Assembly (NCBI RefSeq): GCF_034377285.1
Contig: NZ_CP139715.1
Coordinates: forward strand, 1,178,001-1,242,000
From: Thalassobaculum sp. OXR-137
GTDB taxonomy: Bacteria > Pseudomonadota > Alphaproteobacteria > Thalassobaculales > Thalassobaculaceae
DNA: 64,000 nt
Direction of reading: 5' to 3'
Shown: one piece after another, positions 1 to 8,838 of the stretch
How the letters are laid out: each line of letters starts with the position of its first letter
Numbering within the stretch: position 1 is the first letter of the stretch
The notes under the pieces: generated by a model
Databases searched by the model: none
Told to the model about the DNA's origin: nothing
What the model saw: the letters and a program-made list of their open reading frames with translations, nothing else
Position numbers and translations under genes: made by a program

Positions 1-720
1 TTCCTGGGCAGCGGACCCGATGTGGTGATCTGCGCCGGCGGCGACGGCACGCTGAACGAGGTGGTGAACGGTCTGGCCGGCGGCGACACGCCGCTGGCGC
101 TGCTGCCGATCGGCACGGCGAACGTGCTGGCGGCCGAGATCGGCCTCGCCACCGATATCGATACGGTCGTCGACACGATCTTCCACGGCCGGCCGGTGCC
201 GGTCCACCTGGGCATGGCGAACGGGCGCTACTTCACCCTGATGACCGGGGTGGGTCTGGACGCGGAGGTCGTCGCCAGCGTCGACCGCAAACTGAAGCGC
301 AAGACCGGCAAGCTGGCCTACGGGCTCGCCACCCTCAAGCGCTGGTCGGTCTACCGCGACCACCATTTCCGGGTGACGGTCGACGGGATGGAGCACCGGG
401 CCGCCGGCGTCATCGTCGCCAACGGCCACTACTACGGCGGCCGCTTCGTCTGCGCCGAGAATGCCCGGATCACCGAGCCCGGCCTGCATGTCTGCCTGTT
501 CCAGAAGCCGGGGCGGTGGCAGGCGATCTACTACATGATGGCGCTGTTCGGCGGGTTCCTGGACCGGCTGAACACCTACAAGGTGATCCCCGGCCGCGAC
601 ATCCACATCGCCGACGACCGCGACGGGCCGGTGCAGGGCGACGGCGACATCATCACCCAGCTTCCGCTCACCATCGGGGTCGCGCCGGAGACGGTGCGGA
701 TCCTGATGCCGCGGGGGTAG
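1..720 (+). CDS. Diacylglycerol kinase-family lipid kinase (5' truncated by window)
   Basis: C-terminal 239 residues of a YegS/DgkB-type lipid kinase; the frame is open from base 1, so the true start lies outside. The nucleotide-binding signature GGDGTLNEVVNGL is visible near the left edge, followed by PIGTANVLA, both hallmarks of the DAGK catalytic domain. These enzymes phosphorylate diacylglycerol or related lipids at the membrane face with ATP. Full-length members are about 300 residues, so some 50-60 N-terminal residues are missing. The stop TAG at 718 begins a 19-bp tandem duplication. The exact lipid substrate cannot be told from sequence. Confidence 0.9.
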   Translation, partial: FLGSGPDVVICAGGDGTLNEVVNGLAGGDTPLALLPIGTANVLAAEIGLATDIDTVVDTIFHGRPVPVHLGMANGRYFTLMTGVGLDAEVVASVDRKLKRKTGKLAYGLATLKRWSVYRDHHFRVTVDGMEHRAAGVIVANGHYYGGRFVCAENARITEPGLHVCLFQKPGRWQAIYYMMALFGGFLDRLNTYKVIPGRDIHIADDRDGPVQGDGDIITQLPLTIGVAPETVRILMPRG

Positions 721-755
721 ATCCCCGCTTTCCTCGTAGATCCCCGCCTTCCTCC
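718..755. repeat. 19-bp tandem micro-duplication at a stop codon
   Basis: Two adjacent 19-bp units (718-736 and 737-755) match at 17 of 19 positions. Each begins with TAG, and the first TAG is the stop codon of the lipid kinase. One of five such short tandem duplications seen in the window. Confidence 0.85.
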
Positions 756-762
756 CCTCCAA

Positions 763-834
763 CCGACTTCCCGGACTCGATCCGGGACCTCCGCACAACG
801 GCAGCAGGATCCCGGATCAGGTCCGGGAAGTCGG
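763..834. repeat. REP-like palindrome (CCGACTTCC family)
   Basis: Long imperfect inverted repeat: left arm starting CCGACTTCCCGGA, right arm ending TCCGGGAAGTCGG, about 28 bp per arm around a short loop. It sits between the convergent lipid kinase and YHS genes, so it could act as a bidirectional transcription terminator or mRNA 3' stabiliser. The outer arms match the palindrome at 22096-22192. Confidence 0.8.
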
Positions 835-854
835 AATGGGAGGTGGAGAGTAAC

Positions 855-1373
855 TCAGCGGGCGAGCTGGTTCGGCGGTTCGGACCAGACCGCCTGGTTC
901 CACTTGCGGTCGGCGGTGGCGATGTAGCCGGCGGGATTGCGCTGCCAGATTTCGCGCACGGCGTCGTTGCGCGACAGGTAGAGCTTGCCGTCGATGATGT
1001 CGAAGACCCGCGGGTCCGTGGTGTAGGCCTTGCCGCGCGACATGCCGTACAGGCTGTAGCCGCCGTATTGCGGCGCGTAATGCTCCGGGTTCTCGCGGAA
1101 CAGCTGGGCGTTTTCGGCGGTGGTGAAATACCAGACAGCGCCGCGCCACTCGACCCGATGGTCGGGCGAGCCGGACGCGGGTTCCGGATCGACGAAATAG
1201 GACACCGGGTCGTAGCCGCCGAGGGCGACGCCGTCGCGCTCGAACACCGGTGCCGGTCCGGCGGTTGCGGCCCCGTTGGCCGGCATGCCGGCGCCGCAGG
1301 CCACGAAGATGCCGCCGACGGCGGCAAGGCCCAGCACGGCGGATACACGCATTAGGGCGGGCAGGTTTCTCAT
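855..1373 (-). CDS. YHS domain-containing lipoprotein
   Basis: 172-residue protein with an N-terminal hydrophobic signal (residues 9-25) ending at Cys26 in IFVAC, an imperfect lipobox, so it is probably a periplasm-facing lipoprotein. The rest is a YHS-type domain with GGYDPVSYF near residue 55 and the FTTAENAQLFRENPEHYAPQYGGY region typical of the family. YHS domains are thought to bind metal; no specific reaction is known for this subgroup. The start at 1373 is chosen because GGAGAAA lies 5 bp upstream and the longer reading frame adds a non-signal-like leader. It stands alone between convergent and co-directional neighbours. Confidence 0.8.
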   Translation of the reverse strand: MRNLPALMRVSAVLGLAAVGGIFVACGAGMPANGAATAGPAPVFERDGVALGGYDPVSYFVDPEPASGSPDHRVEWRGAVWYFTTAENAQLFRENPEHYAPQYGGYSLYGMSRGKAYTTDPRVFDIIDGKLYLSRNDAVREIWQRNPAGYIATADRKWNQAVWSEPPNQLAR

Positions 1374-1510
1374 GTCACTTTCTCCAGGCTCCGGCGCTCG
1401 GCCGGCCCCCCGCCCGAGCCCGCATATAGGGAGCGGTCTCGGGCATCGCCAGAGAAAAAGTGTCACATTCCGGAGAGGGACCGGTGAGCGGCCCCGCGAG
1501 CCCTCTCCCG

Positions 1511-2857
1511 TCAGCCCTCGCCGCCGCCCACCAGCAGCCCCTCGATCCGGATGGTCGGGCTGTCCATGCCGTATTTGAATTCCAGGTCGTCCGCCGGGAG
1601 CAGGGAGGCGAACATCTCCTTCAGGTGACCGCCGATGGTCATCTCGGAGACCGGGAAGGTGATCTCGCCGTTCTCGATCCAGTAACCGGCCGCCCCCCGG
1701 CTGTAATCGCCGGTGACCAGATTGACGCTGGTGCCCATCATCTCGGTGACGAGAAACCCGCTCTCGATGTCCTTGATCATGTCTTCCGGCGAGACCGTGC
1801 CGGCGGCCAGATACAGGTTGCTGACGCTCGGCCCGGGTGTTCCGCCGGTGCTGCGCGAGGCGCTGGCGGTGCTCTCCAGCCCGAGCTGGCGGGCGGTGGC
1901 GAGGTCCAGAGTCCAGCTCGTCAGCCGGCCGTTGTCGATCACCGCCCGCGGGCGGGTCGCCAGGCCCTCGGCGTCGAACGGCTTGGAGCGAAAGCCGCGC
2001 GGCCGGTGCGGGTCGTCGTGGATCTGGATCTCCGGGCGGAACAGCTGGGCGCCCATGGAGTCCTTCAGGAAGCTGGTGCCCCGGGCGATCGCCGAGCCGC
2101 TGATGGCGGAGGCGAGATAGCCGAGCATCGAGCGGGCGGCCCGCGGCTCCATGATCACCGGCACGCGGCAGGTCTTCGGCCGGCGCGGGTTCAGGCGGCG
2201 CACGGCGCGCTCGCCGGCCCGGCGGCCGACCTCTTCCGGGTCGTCCAGGTCGGCGTCGAACACCTTGGCGCTGTAGTCGTAGTCGCGCTCCATCTTCTGG
2301 CCGGTGCCGGCGATGACCGACACGCTCAACGAATAACTCGACCGTTTGTAGGCGCCGGTGAAGCCGTTGGTCGCGGCCAGGGTGACGTCGGTCACGCCGA
2401 ACCCGGCCTCGGCCCCTTCGGAATTGGTCACGCCGGCGACGGCCCGGGCGGCGTCCTCGGCCATGCGGGCGCGTTCGACCAGGGTGTCGGCGCTCGGCTC
2501 GGTCGGGTCGAACATCTCGATCTGCGGCCAGTCTTTGGCGATCTGCGCCGGATCGGCGAGGCCGGCATACGGATCCTCCGGTGCCACCCTGGCCATGGCG
2601 ATGGCGCGCTCGATCATGTCGTCCAGGGCATCGCCCTTGAGGTCGGTGGTGGAGACCACCGCCTGGCGCTGCCCGACGAAGACCCGCAGGCCGAGATCCT
2701 TGCCTTCGGAGCGCTCCACCGCCTCCGGCTTGCCGAGGCGCTGCGACACCGACTGCGACACGCCCTGGGCGAAGATCGCGTCCGCGGCATCCGCTCCGGC
2801 CCGCTTCGCCCGGGTCAGGAGATCGTCGAGCAGATCATGCGGCGAAAGATCGGTCAT
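1511..2857 (-). CDS. pmbA: Metalloprotease TldE/PmbA family protein
   Basis: 448-residue PmbA (TldE) protein, the usual length. Characteristic stretches are ERSEGKDLGLRVFVG near residue 50, GYLASAISGSAIARGTSF in the middle, and the C-terminal SNLYLAAG, GYWIENGEI and EMTIGGHLKEMF region. In gammaproteobacteria TldD and TldE form a heterodimeric protease that processes peptides such as microcin B17 and CcdA; TldE is the non-catalytic-looking partner without HExxH. No tldD is in this window. An AGGA precedes the ATG at 2857. The gene is divergent from creatinase across a 99-bp gap holding a dyad. Confidence 0.93.
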   Translation of the reverse strand: MTDLSPHDLLDDLLTRAKRAGADAADAIFAQGVSQSVSQRLGKPEAVERSEGKDLGLRVFVGQRQAVVSTTDLKGDALDDMIERAIAMARVAPEDPYAGLADPAQIAKDWPQIEMFDPTEPSADTLVERARMAEDAARAVAGVTNSEGAEAGFGVTDVTLAATNGFTGAYKRSSYSLSVSVIAGTGQKMERDYDYSAKVFDADLDDPEEVGRRAGERAVRRLNPRRPKTCRVPVIMEPRAARSMLGYLASAISGSAIARGTSFLKDSMGAQLFRPEIQIHDDPHRPRGFRSKPFDAEGLATRPRAVIDNGRLTSWTLDLATARQLGLESTASASRSTGGTPGPSVSNLYLAAGTVSPEDMIKDIESGFLVTEMMGTSVNLVTGDYSRGAAGYWIENGEITFPVSEMTIGGHLKEMFASLLPADDLEFKYGMDSPTIRIEGLLVGGGEG

Positions 2858-2913
2858 GGAGGCTTCCTATTCAGGCTGGCGTCGGGTCGTCCGACCAATT
2901 AGAGGGCTGAGAG

Positions 2914-2930
2914 GGATGGTGCAACCATCC
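2914..2930. promoter_or_regulatory. Dyad in the pmbA/creatinase divergent promoter region
   Basis: Perfect 7-bp inverted repeat GGATGGT-GCA-ACCATCC midway between the divergent starts at 2857 and 2957. Its position fits an operator for one or both genes, but no cognate regulator is in sight; it could also be a chance hairpin. Confidence 0.35.
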
Positions 2931-2956
2931 GACGGCTTTTACCCAAGGAGGGGTCG

Positions 2957-4168
2957 ATGGGGTTGGATATGGAGCGCCTGAAGCGGATTGAGAATGGGGA
3001 GAAGGTTCAGGGGACCTTCTCGGAAGCCGAAATGACCCGGCGGCAGGCCGGATTGCGGGCGATCCTGTCGGAGCACGGGCTCGATGCGGCGATCCTGACC
3101 TCCTATCACGGCATCAACTACTACACCGACTTCCTCTACACCCGGTTCGGCCGGCGCTATGCCTGCGTCGTCACGCCGGATGCGGTGACCACCGTCAGCG
3201 CCAATATCGACGCCGGCCAGCCCTGGCGGCGCACCGTGGGCCAGAACGTGGTCTATACCGACTGGCGCCGGGACAACTGGTTCCACGCGCTGCAGACCCT
3301 GCTGCCGGACGCCAGGCGCATCGGCATCGAATACGACCATGTGGACCTGGACACCCGCCGGCTGCTCGGCGAGGCGTTTCCGGCGGCGGAGTTCTCCGAT
3401 ATCGCGTCGGCGTCCATGCGCCAGCGCATGACCAAGTCGGCGGAGGAGATCGCCCTGATCCGCGAAGGGGCGCGGATCGCCGATGTGGGCGGGGCCGCCT
3501 GTGCCGAAGCGGTCGGCGTCGGCGTGCCGGAGCACGAGGTCGCCCTGCATTCGACCCAGGCGATGGTGCGCGAGATCGCGAAGTCCATGCCTCATGCGGA
3601 GCTGATGGACACCTGGACCTGGTTCCAGTCCGGCATCAACACCGACGGCGCCCACAACCCGGTCACCTCCCGGCGCATCCAGGCGGGCGACATCCTGTCG
3701 CTGAACTGCTTCCCGATGATCGCCGGCTACTACACCGCGCTGGAGCGGACGCTGTTCTGCAAGACCGTCTCCGACGCCCACCGGCGCTACTGGGACATCA
3801 ATCTGGAGGTCTATTACGCCGGGCTGGAGCTGATGCGGCCAGGCAACCGCTGCTGCGACATCGCCAACGCGCTCAACGAGATCTACGCCCGCCACGGGGT
3901 GCTGGAGAACCGGACCTTCGGCTACGGTCATTCCTTTGGCGTGCTCTCCCACTATTACGGCCGCGAGGCCGGGCTGGAGCTGCGCGAGGACGTGGAGACG
4001 GTGCTGGAGCCGGGCATGGTGGTGTCGATGGAGCCGATGATCACGATTCCCGAGGGACAGCCGGGGGCCGGCGGCTACCGCGAGCACGACATCCTTATCA
4101 TCACCGAGGACGGGGCGGAGAACATCACCGGCTTCCCGGTGGGGCCGGAGAAGAACGTGCTGGGGTGA
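2957..4168 (+). CDS. Creatinase (creatine amidinohydrolase)
   Basis: 403 residues, the same length as Pseudomonas creatinase, and alignable with it from memory over the full length (TSYHGINYYTDFLY, WFQSGINTDGAHNPVT, GYGHSFG, LEPGMVVSMEPMI). Creatinase hydrolyses creatine to sarcosine and urea in the cytoplasm. It has the pita-bread fold of M24 peptidases without their metal site. Catalytic His233 (His232 in Pseudomonas) and binding Glu263 and Glu359 (262 and 358) are all conserved with a one-residue offset. AAGGAGGGG precedes the ATG. No creatininase, sarcosine oxidase or creatine transporter gene is adjacent, so the rest of the pathway must lie elsewhere or be absent. Confidence 0.93.
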   Translation: MGLDMERLKRIENGEKVQGTFSEAEMTRRQAGLRAILSEHGLDAAILTSYHGINYYTDFLYTRFGRRYACVVTPDAVTTVSANIDAGQPWRRTVGQNVVYTDWRRDNWFHALQTLLPDARRIGIEYDHVDLDTRRLLGEAFPAAEFSDIASASMRQRMTKSAEEIALIREGARIADVGGAACAEAVGVGVPEHEVALHSTQAMVREIAKSMPHAELMDTWTWFQSGINTDGAHNPVTSRRIQAGDILSLNCFPMIAGYYTALERTLFCKTVSDAHRRYWDINLEVYYAGLELMRPGNRCCDIANALNEIYARHGVLENRTFGYGHSFGVLSHYYGREAGLELREDVETVLEPGMVVSMEPMITIPEGQPGAGGYREHDILIITEDGAENITGFPVGPEKNVLG

Positions 4169-4189
4169 CGCTCCCCCAATCCACCACGC

Positions 4190-4294
4190 GCACTCCCCGG
4201 ACTTGTTCCGGGGTAATCGGGTCAGGCGGCGCTCACCTCCGGGATGAGCCCACCCACGCAGACGGGATTATCCCGGAACGAGTCCGGGAAGTGC
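4190..4294. repeat. REP-like palindrome (CTCCCCGGACTTG family)
   Basis: Inverted arms of about 30 bp: left GCACTCCCCGGACTTG.., right ..GAGTCCGGGAAGTGC, with an internal loop. It lies between the convergent creatinase and DHA2 transporter genes. Related copies are at 19466-19561 and 42360-42470, with a decayed one at 47347-47466. Confidence 0.8.
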
Positions 4295-4324
4295 GGGAGG
4301 GAGTGGCGAAGGGATGGTAGGGCC

Positions 4325-5893
4325 TCACCCCTTGCGGCGGCTCGTCTTGGGATACATCACCCAGGCCGCCACCCCGGACGCCGCCGCCAGCACGGCGAGG
4401 CCGAGCGTGGCCACGCGGAAGGCGTCGATCAAGGCCAGGCGGGCGGTGGCCACGATCAGCGGTCCCGCCGACCCGGCCCCCTCCGGCGCGGTCAGGCTGG
4501 CAAGGCTGCCGGGGTCGCGACGGATCGCCTCGCGTATCTCGGCCGGCATCTCGATCTCGGCCATCAGCGGCGCCTGCAGCCAGTTGAAGGCGATCAGCAG
4601 CAGCGGCCCGACCGCCGCCACCGCAATGAGAAAGGCCACCCGGCTGGCGGCGTTGTTCACGGCCGACGCGATCCCTGCATGCCGGTCGTCGACCGCGTTC
4701 ATCACGCCGGTGGTCAGCGGCGGAATGGAGATCGCCATCCCGATCCCCAGCACCAGAACCCCCGGCAGGAAGGTCGACCAGTAGGGTGTGCCCGTGGTCG
4801 GGATCGCCAGCATGCCCAGCCCCAGCGCGGTGATCATCGAGCCGGCCACCAGCGGCATGCGGGCGCCGTACCGGTCGATCAGCGTGCCGCCCCAGCGCGC
4901 CAGCAGGAACAGCATGAGGGCGAAGGGCAGGAAGGCCGCGCCGGACTCGGTCGCGGTATAGCCGTAGAGCCGGATCAGGCCGAAGGGGAACAGGAACACC
5001 GCCGCGCCCAGCGCCCCGTAGAGCAGCAGGGTCAGCACGTTGGCGGCGGCGAATTCCCGGTTGGCGAACAGGCGCAGCGGCATCAGCGGCATGGAACAGC
5101 GCGCCTCGACCCGCACGAAGAGGACCAGGGCCAGCACGCCGACCACGCCCGCGGCGATGCCGATCCGGGAGTCGAAACTCGCCTCTCCCGCCTGGATCAG
5201 CGCATAGGACACCAGCCCCAGACCGGCCATGGCCAGCAGGCCGCCCAGCCAGTCGGGATCGCCCCGTGCCTGCGGGTTGCGGTTCTCCTTCACCGAGACC
5301 AGCGCCAGCACCAGGGCCAGCGCGGCGATGGGCGGGTTGATCCAGAACACCGAGGCCCAGCCGAAACTGTCGACCAGCCAGCCGCCCAGCACCGGTCCCC
5401 CGGCCGAGGTCACGGCGGCGAAGGCCGACCACGCCCCGATCGCCCGGCCGCGCTTGTCCCTCGGATAGGAGGCGGACAGGATCGCCAGGCTGTTGGGCAC
5501 CAGCAGCGCCGCCCCCACGCCCTGGAACGCCCGGGCGACGATCAGCATGGCGGCGTCCGTCGCCATCGCGCAGGCGATGCTGGTGACGGCGAAGATCACC
5601 AGGCCGAGGATGAAGATCCGCCGCCGGCCGATCCGGTCGCCGAAGGCGCCGCCGAGCAGCAGCAGGGCGGCCAGGGTCAGCATGTAGCTGTTGGCGATCC
5701 ACTGCAGATCGCCGACCGACGCGCCGAGATCGCTCTGGATGTCGGCGAGCGCCACGTTGACCACCGAGCCGTCGATGAAGGCGAGGCTGGAGCCGAGCAC
5801 GGTCGTCGCCAGAATCAGGCCGCGGCGCAGCCGTCCGAACTCGGCCGGCGCGAGGTCGGAGGGCGGAGGCACGAATGTGTCTGGCTCGGTCAT
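4325..5893 (-). CDS. DHA2-family MFS multidrug transporter (EmrB/QacA type)
   Basis: 522-residue inner-membrane protein, the length expected of 14-helix DHA2 drug:H+ antiporters. The first helix carries DGSVVNVALADI (residues 41-52), motif A is GGAFGDRIGRRR (81-92), and motif C is the GGPVLGGWLVD stretch typical of exporters. Likely an exporter of amphipathic compounds; substrate unknown. No periplasmic adaptor (EmrA) or TetR/MarR regulator is adjacent, so it probably works alone. The start ATG at 5893 has only a weak ribosome binding site, but the preceding sequence carries no conserved residues. Confidence 0.9.
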   Translation of the reverse strand: MTEPDTFVPPPSDLAPAEFGRLRRGLILATTVLGSSLAFIDGSVVNVALADIQSDLGASVGDLQWIANSYMLTLAALLLLGGAFGDRIGRRRIFILGLVIFAVTSIACAMATDAAMLIVARAFQGVGAALLVPNSLAILSASYPRDKRGRAIGAWSAFAAVTSAGGPVLGGWLVDSFGWASVFWINPPIAALALVLALVSVKENRNPQARGDPDWLGGLLAMAGLGLVSYALIQAGEASFDSRIGIAAGVVGVLALVLFVRVEARCSMPLMPLRLFANREFAAANVLTLLLYGALGAAVFLFPFGLIRLYGYTATESGAAFLPFALMLFLLARWGGTLIDRYGARMPLVAGSMITALGLGMLAIPTTGTPYWSTFLPGVLVLGIGMAISIPPLTTGVMNAVDDRHAGIASAVNNAASRVAFLIAVAAVGPLLLIAFNWLQAPLMAEIEMPAEIREAIRRDPGSLASLTAPEGAGSAGPLIVATARLALIDAFRVATLGLAVLAAASGVAAWVMYPKTSRRKG

Positions 5894-6064
5894 TGCGGGC
5901 GCAATCTACTCAGGTCGGCCGGTTTATCCCACTGCATAGATAGGGCTGCATCGGGCTGGTACGATGACGGATGGCGCGCGGCGCCACCGACGCGCGACGG
6001 ACCGCGCGATTGATGCCCGTCGCCGGCTTCGGTATAGGGGGCCGAACACACGGCGGAGGGTGCC

Positions 6065-6439
6065 ATGGTCTATTGGGTTATCGGCGGCGAATACACCGAC
6101 ACCAGCTTCACCACCATCGTCGGCGGGGACGCCGAAAAGAAGATCGGCCCGTTCGACGATTACGAGACCGCGAAGTCGGTCTGGGGCAAGCTCGCCTGGC
6201 AGCATGTGGACGACGCCCATGTGCGCTACCGGATCCTGAACGAGGAAGCCACGGAGTTCTGGGTGGTCGGCGGGGTCTACAAGTCGACCGACTTCACCGA
6301 GACGGCCGACGGATCGCCGGAGCAGAAATTCGGCCCGTTCGACGATTACGAAGAGGCCAAAAAGGTCTGGTCGCAGAAGGCGTGGGAGACCGTCGACGAC
6401 GCCCATTCCCGCTGGCGGGTCGAGAAGATCAGCCACTGA
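6065..6439 (+). CDS. Tandem DUF4170 domain protein
   Basis: 124-residue protein made of two copies of the same domain: residues 3-57 and 65-119 align throughout (YWVIGGEYTDT/FWVVGGVYKST, GPFDDYETAK/GPFDDYEEAK, VDDAHVRYRI/VDDAHSRWRV). DUF4170 proteins are usually single-domain and about 70-80 residues, so this is an internal duplication. Function is unknown. GGAGGG lies just upstream of the ATG. Its stop overlaps the end of the convergent MATE gene by 11 bp, so the two messages share antisense 3' ends. Confidence 0.8.
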   Translation: MVYWVIGGEYTDTSFTTIVGGDAEKKIGPFDDYETAKSVWGKLAWQHVDDAHVRYRILNEEATEFWVVGGVYKSTDFTETADGSPEQKFGPFDDYEEAKKVWSQKAWETVDDAHSRWRVEKISH

Positions 6440-7844
6440 CCGCGACAGGGACGGCGGAGACCGCCTGCCGTCCCGCCACAAGGCGCAGCCGAAGCGCCAG
6501 CAGCCCCCACACCACGAACAGCCCGAGCGCCAGCCCGGCCCACACGCCCGCGCCGCCGTACCCCATGGGAAAGGCGAACAGGACCGCCGAGCCGATCCCG
6601 ATCGGCCAGTAGCCGACCAGGGCGATGATCATCGGCATGCGGGTGTCCTTGAATCCGCGCAGGGCGCCCGCCGCCACCGACTGGCCGCCATCGGCGAACT
6701 GAAACAGCCCGGCGATCGCCAGATAGGTCACCGCATGCGCCACGGCGGCGTATTCCGCCGGATCGTCGATATCGAGGAACAGCGAGACCAGCGGCTCGCC
6801 CCAGAAGACATAGAGCAGGGCCGAGGGCACCATCACCAGCACGCCGACCAGGGTCGCGATCCGCCCGGCCAGCACCGCAGCTTCCGGATCGCGGCGGCCG
6901 ACCGCCAGCCCGACCCGAACCGTCGCCGCCTGGGCGACGCCGAACGGGATCATGAAGGCGATGGCGGCGAACTGCAGGGCGACCGCATGGCCGGCAAGCT
7001 CCGCCACGCCGATCAGCCCGATCAGGAAGCCGGTGGCGGCAAACAGCCCGGCCTCGGCCAGCTTGGTCAGGCCGATCGGCAGCCCGAGCGTCCAGAGCTC
7101 GCAGAACCGTCCCCAGTCGGAGCGCCAGAACCGCACCAGCAGCATGTACCGGCGATAGCGCCGGTCGCGCAGGATATAGGCCAGCATCACGAAGAACATG
7201 GTCGCCTGCACGACGGTGGTCGCCAGACCGAGGCCGTACAGCTCCAGCCGCGGCAGGCCGAACTCGCCGAACATCAGCGCGTAATCGGCCGCGGCGTTCA
7301 CCGGAATGCCGACCGCCAGAATCCACATGGCCGGACGCGGGCGGCCATGGGCGGCGATGAAGTTCCGCAGCAGGGCGAAGCCGGCCATGAAGGGCAGACC
7401 CCACATCACCCCGTCGCAATAGGTCTGCGCCCGGGCGGCCAGGACCGGGTCCTGCCCCATGGCCAGCAGCAGTTCCTCGGCATGGCCGAAATACAGCCAG
7501 GCCGCCGGCGTCACCGACAGGACCAGCCACATGGCCTGACGGAAGGTGCGACGCACGCCCTTGTAGCGGCGCGCGCCGAGTTCCTGGGCGAACATGGCCG
7601 AGCTGGCGAACAGCACGCCGAGCAGGGTGACGAAGACCGGAAAGTAGAAGCTGTGACCGAGCTGCGCGGCGGCCAGCGCCTCCGGGCCGAGATAGCCCGT
7701 CATCAGCACGTCCGTCGTCTGCAGCCCCATCTGGGCGAGCTGGGTCGCGGCGATCGGAACCGCCAGGGCCAGGGTGGTGCGGACTTCTGTCGCGTAGGCG
7801 CTGGGCGCCCGCCGCTCGGACAAGACGGGGTCGGGGGAGACCAT
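6429..7844 (-). CDS. MATE family multidrug efflux transporter (NorM-like)
   Basis: 471-residue, 12-helix MATE exporter with the twin-repeat layout: LALAVPIAATQLAQMGLQTTDVLM at the N-terminus and GLPIGLTKLAEAGLFAATGFLIG at the start of the second half. Exports cationic or aromatic compounds with Na+ or H+ antiport. Three in-frame starts exist: GTG 7865, ATG 7856 and ATG 7844. Only 7844 has a good site (GGAG six bases upstream), so it was chosen. A short perfect dyad lies upstream at 7935-7951. Confidence 0.9.
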   Translation of the reverse strand: MVSPDPVLSERRAPSAYATEVRTTLALAVPIAATQLAQMGLQTTDVLMTGYLGPEALAAAQLGHSFYFPVFVTLLGVLFASSAMFAQELGARRYKGVRRTFRQAMWLVLSVTPAAWLYFGHAEELLLAMGQDPVLAARAQTYCDGVMWGLPFMAGFALLRNFIAAHGRPRPAMWILAVGIPVNAAADYALMFGEFGLPRLELYGLGLATTVVQATMFFVMLAYILRDRRYRRYMLLVRFWRSDWGRFCELWTLGLPIGLTKLAEAGLFAATGFLIGLIGVAELAGHAVALQFAAIAFMIPFGVAQAATVRVGLAVGRRDPEAAVLAGRIATLVGVLVMVPSALLYVFWGEPLVSLFLDIDDPAEYAAVAHAVTYLAIAGLFQFADGGQSVAAGALRGFKDTRMPMIIALVGYWPIGIGSAVLFAFPMGYGGAGVWAGLALGLFVVWGLLALRLRLVAGRQAVSAVPVAVSG

Positions 7845-7934
7845 AAGCTGCTCCATGGGGTGCACGGGGGGCGCACCGGACCCCGGCTCTAGAAGCGGGG
7901 GCGGGTCGGGTCAAGCGCAATCCCCGGACCTCCT

Positions 7935-7951
7935 GCAACCGTGACGGTTGC
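7935..7951. promoter_or_regulatory. Perfect dyad upstream of the MATE gene
   Basis: GCAACCGT-G-ACGGTTGC, two 8-bp arms with one central base, in the 131-bp gap between the EEP gene and the MATE gene on the minus strand. The one-base centre makes a hairpin terminator unlikely, so a repressor operator for the exporter is plausible. No regulator gene is adjacent. Confidence 0.35.
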
Positions 7952-7975
7952 GGACCACACGTGATCCGGCCGTGA

Positions 7976-8674
7976 TCAGGCCATGATCAGGGAAGCGAAT
8001 ACCCCCATATGGTCGCTGCCGGCCACGCCCTTCACGGGCGCCGCACCGATCAGCCCGGTCGTCGCCGATGTCATCGGCAGGGCGCGGATCATCAGGAAGT
8101 CGATCCGCCGTCCCGGCACCGTATCCTGGGGCCGATCCGCTGCCAGATCCCGGAAACCGGCCGTCAGCAGCGCCGCCAGGGCCGGATCGCCCGGCTCCGC
8201 ATTCAGGTCGCCGCCGAGGATCGTGGGCGCCTTGGGATCCAGCTGCTCCAGGAGATGATGGATCTGGTCCCGGCGCAGGACATCGCCATCGACCAGGTGG
8301 GTCAGGTGCAGGTTCACCACCGTGAAACCCTCGAACCGAGCGATCTGGGCGATACGGTCCGGGTCGTCGGGATGCGGCGGCAGGGCAATCACCCGATGTT
8401 CCGAGGGCTCCTGGCGGGAGAGGATCGCCAGCCCGTTGGTGCTGTCGACCATCGTGCCGTCATGCTTCCGGGGTTTCGGCCGCGCCGGGGCGGCGAGGCA
8501 CTGGAGGTCGAGCGAACTGGCCAGAAACGCGGCGGTATCCTCGCCGCCGCCGACGAACGCCTCCTGCAGCAGCACGATATCCGGCCGCACCTCCGCCGCC
8601 GCCTGGGCGAGGGCGGCCAGCCGGTCGCGATAGGGCGGTGAATTCTTCCAGGTGTTCCAGGTGAGCAGGCGCAT
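7976..8674 (-). CDS. Endonuclease/exonuclease/phosphatase (EEP) family hydrolase
   Basis: 232-residue EEP-superfamily enzyme with the complete Mg2+-dependent phosphodiesterase motif set: LLTWNTW at residues 3-9, VLLQEAF near 35, NLHLTHL, GGDLNAEPGD, IDFLMI and the C-terminal GSDHMGVFA. Members cleave phosphodiester bonds in DNA, phospholipids or inositol phosphates. No signal peptide is visible, so it is probably cytoplasmic. The substrate cannot be assigned. It is followed on the same strand by the MATE exporter. Confidence 0.85.
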   Translation of the reverse strand: MRLLTWNTWKNSPPYRDRLAALAQAAAEVRPDIVLLQEAFVGGGEDTAAFLASSLDLQCLAAPARPKPRKHDGTMVDSTNGLAILSRQEPSEHRVIALPPHPDDPDRIAQIARFEGFTVVNLHLTHLVDGDVLRRDQIHHLLEQLDPKAPTILGGDLNAEPGDPALAALLTAGFRDLAADRPQDTVPGRRIDFLMIRALPMTSATTGLIGAAPVKGVAGSDHMGVFASLIMA

Positions 8675-8838
8675 GGGCCTTCTATACCCGCATTTCGTGA
8701 CGGTTTCCGTGCGGCGCCCGCATGGCGGAATTCGCCATTCTCTGCGTTGCGGGCCGCCCCGCCGCGTGCTTCGCTTCGCCTGGGATCCTTCCGCAACGAG
8801 AACCCGGGCAACAAGGATCCAAGGGAGGAAACCGACGC

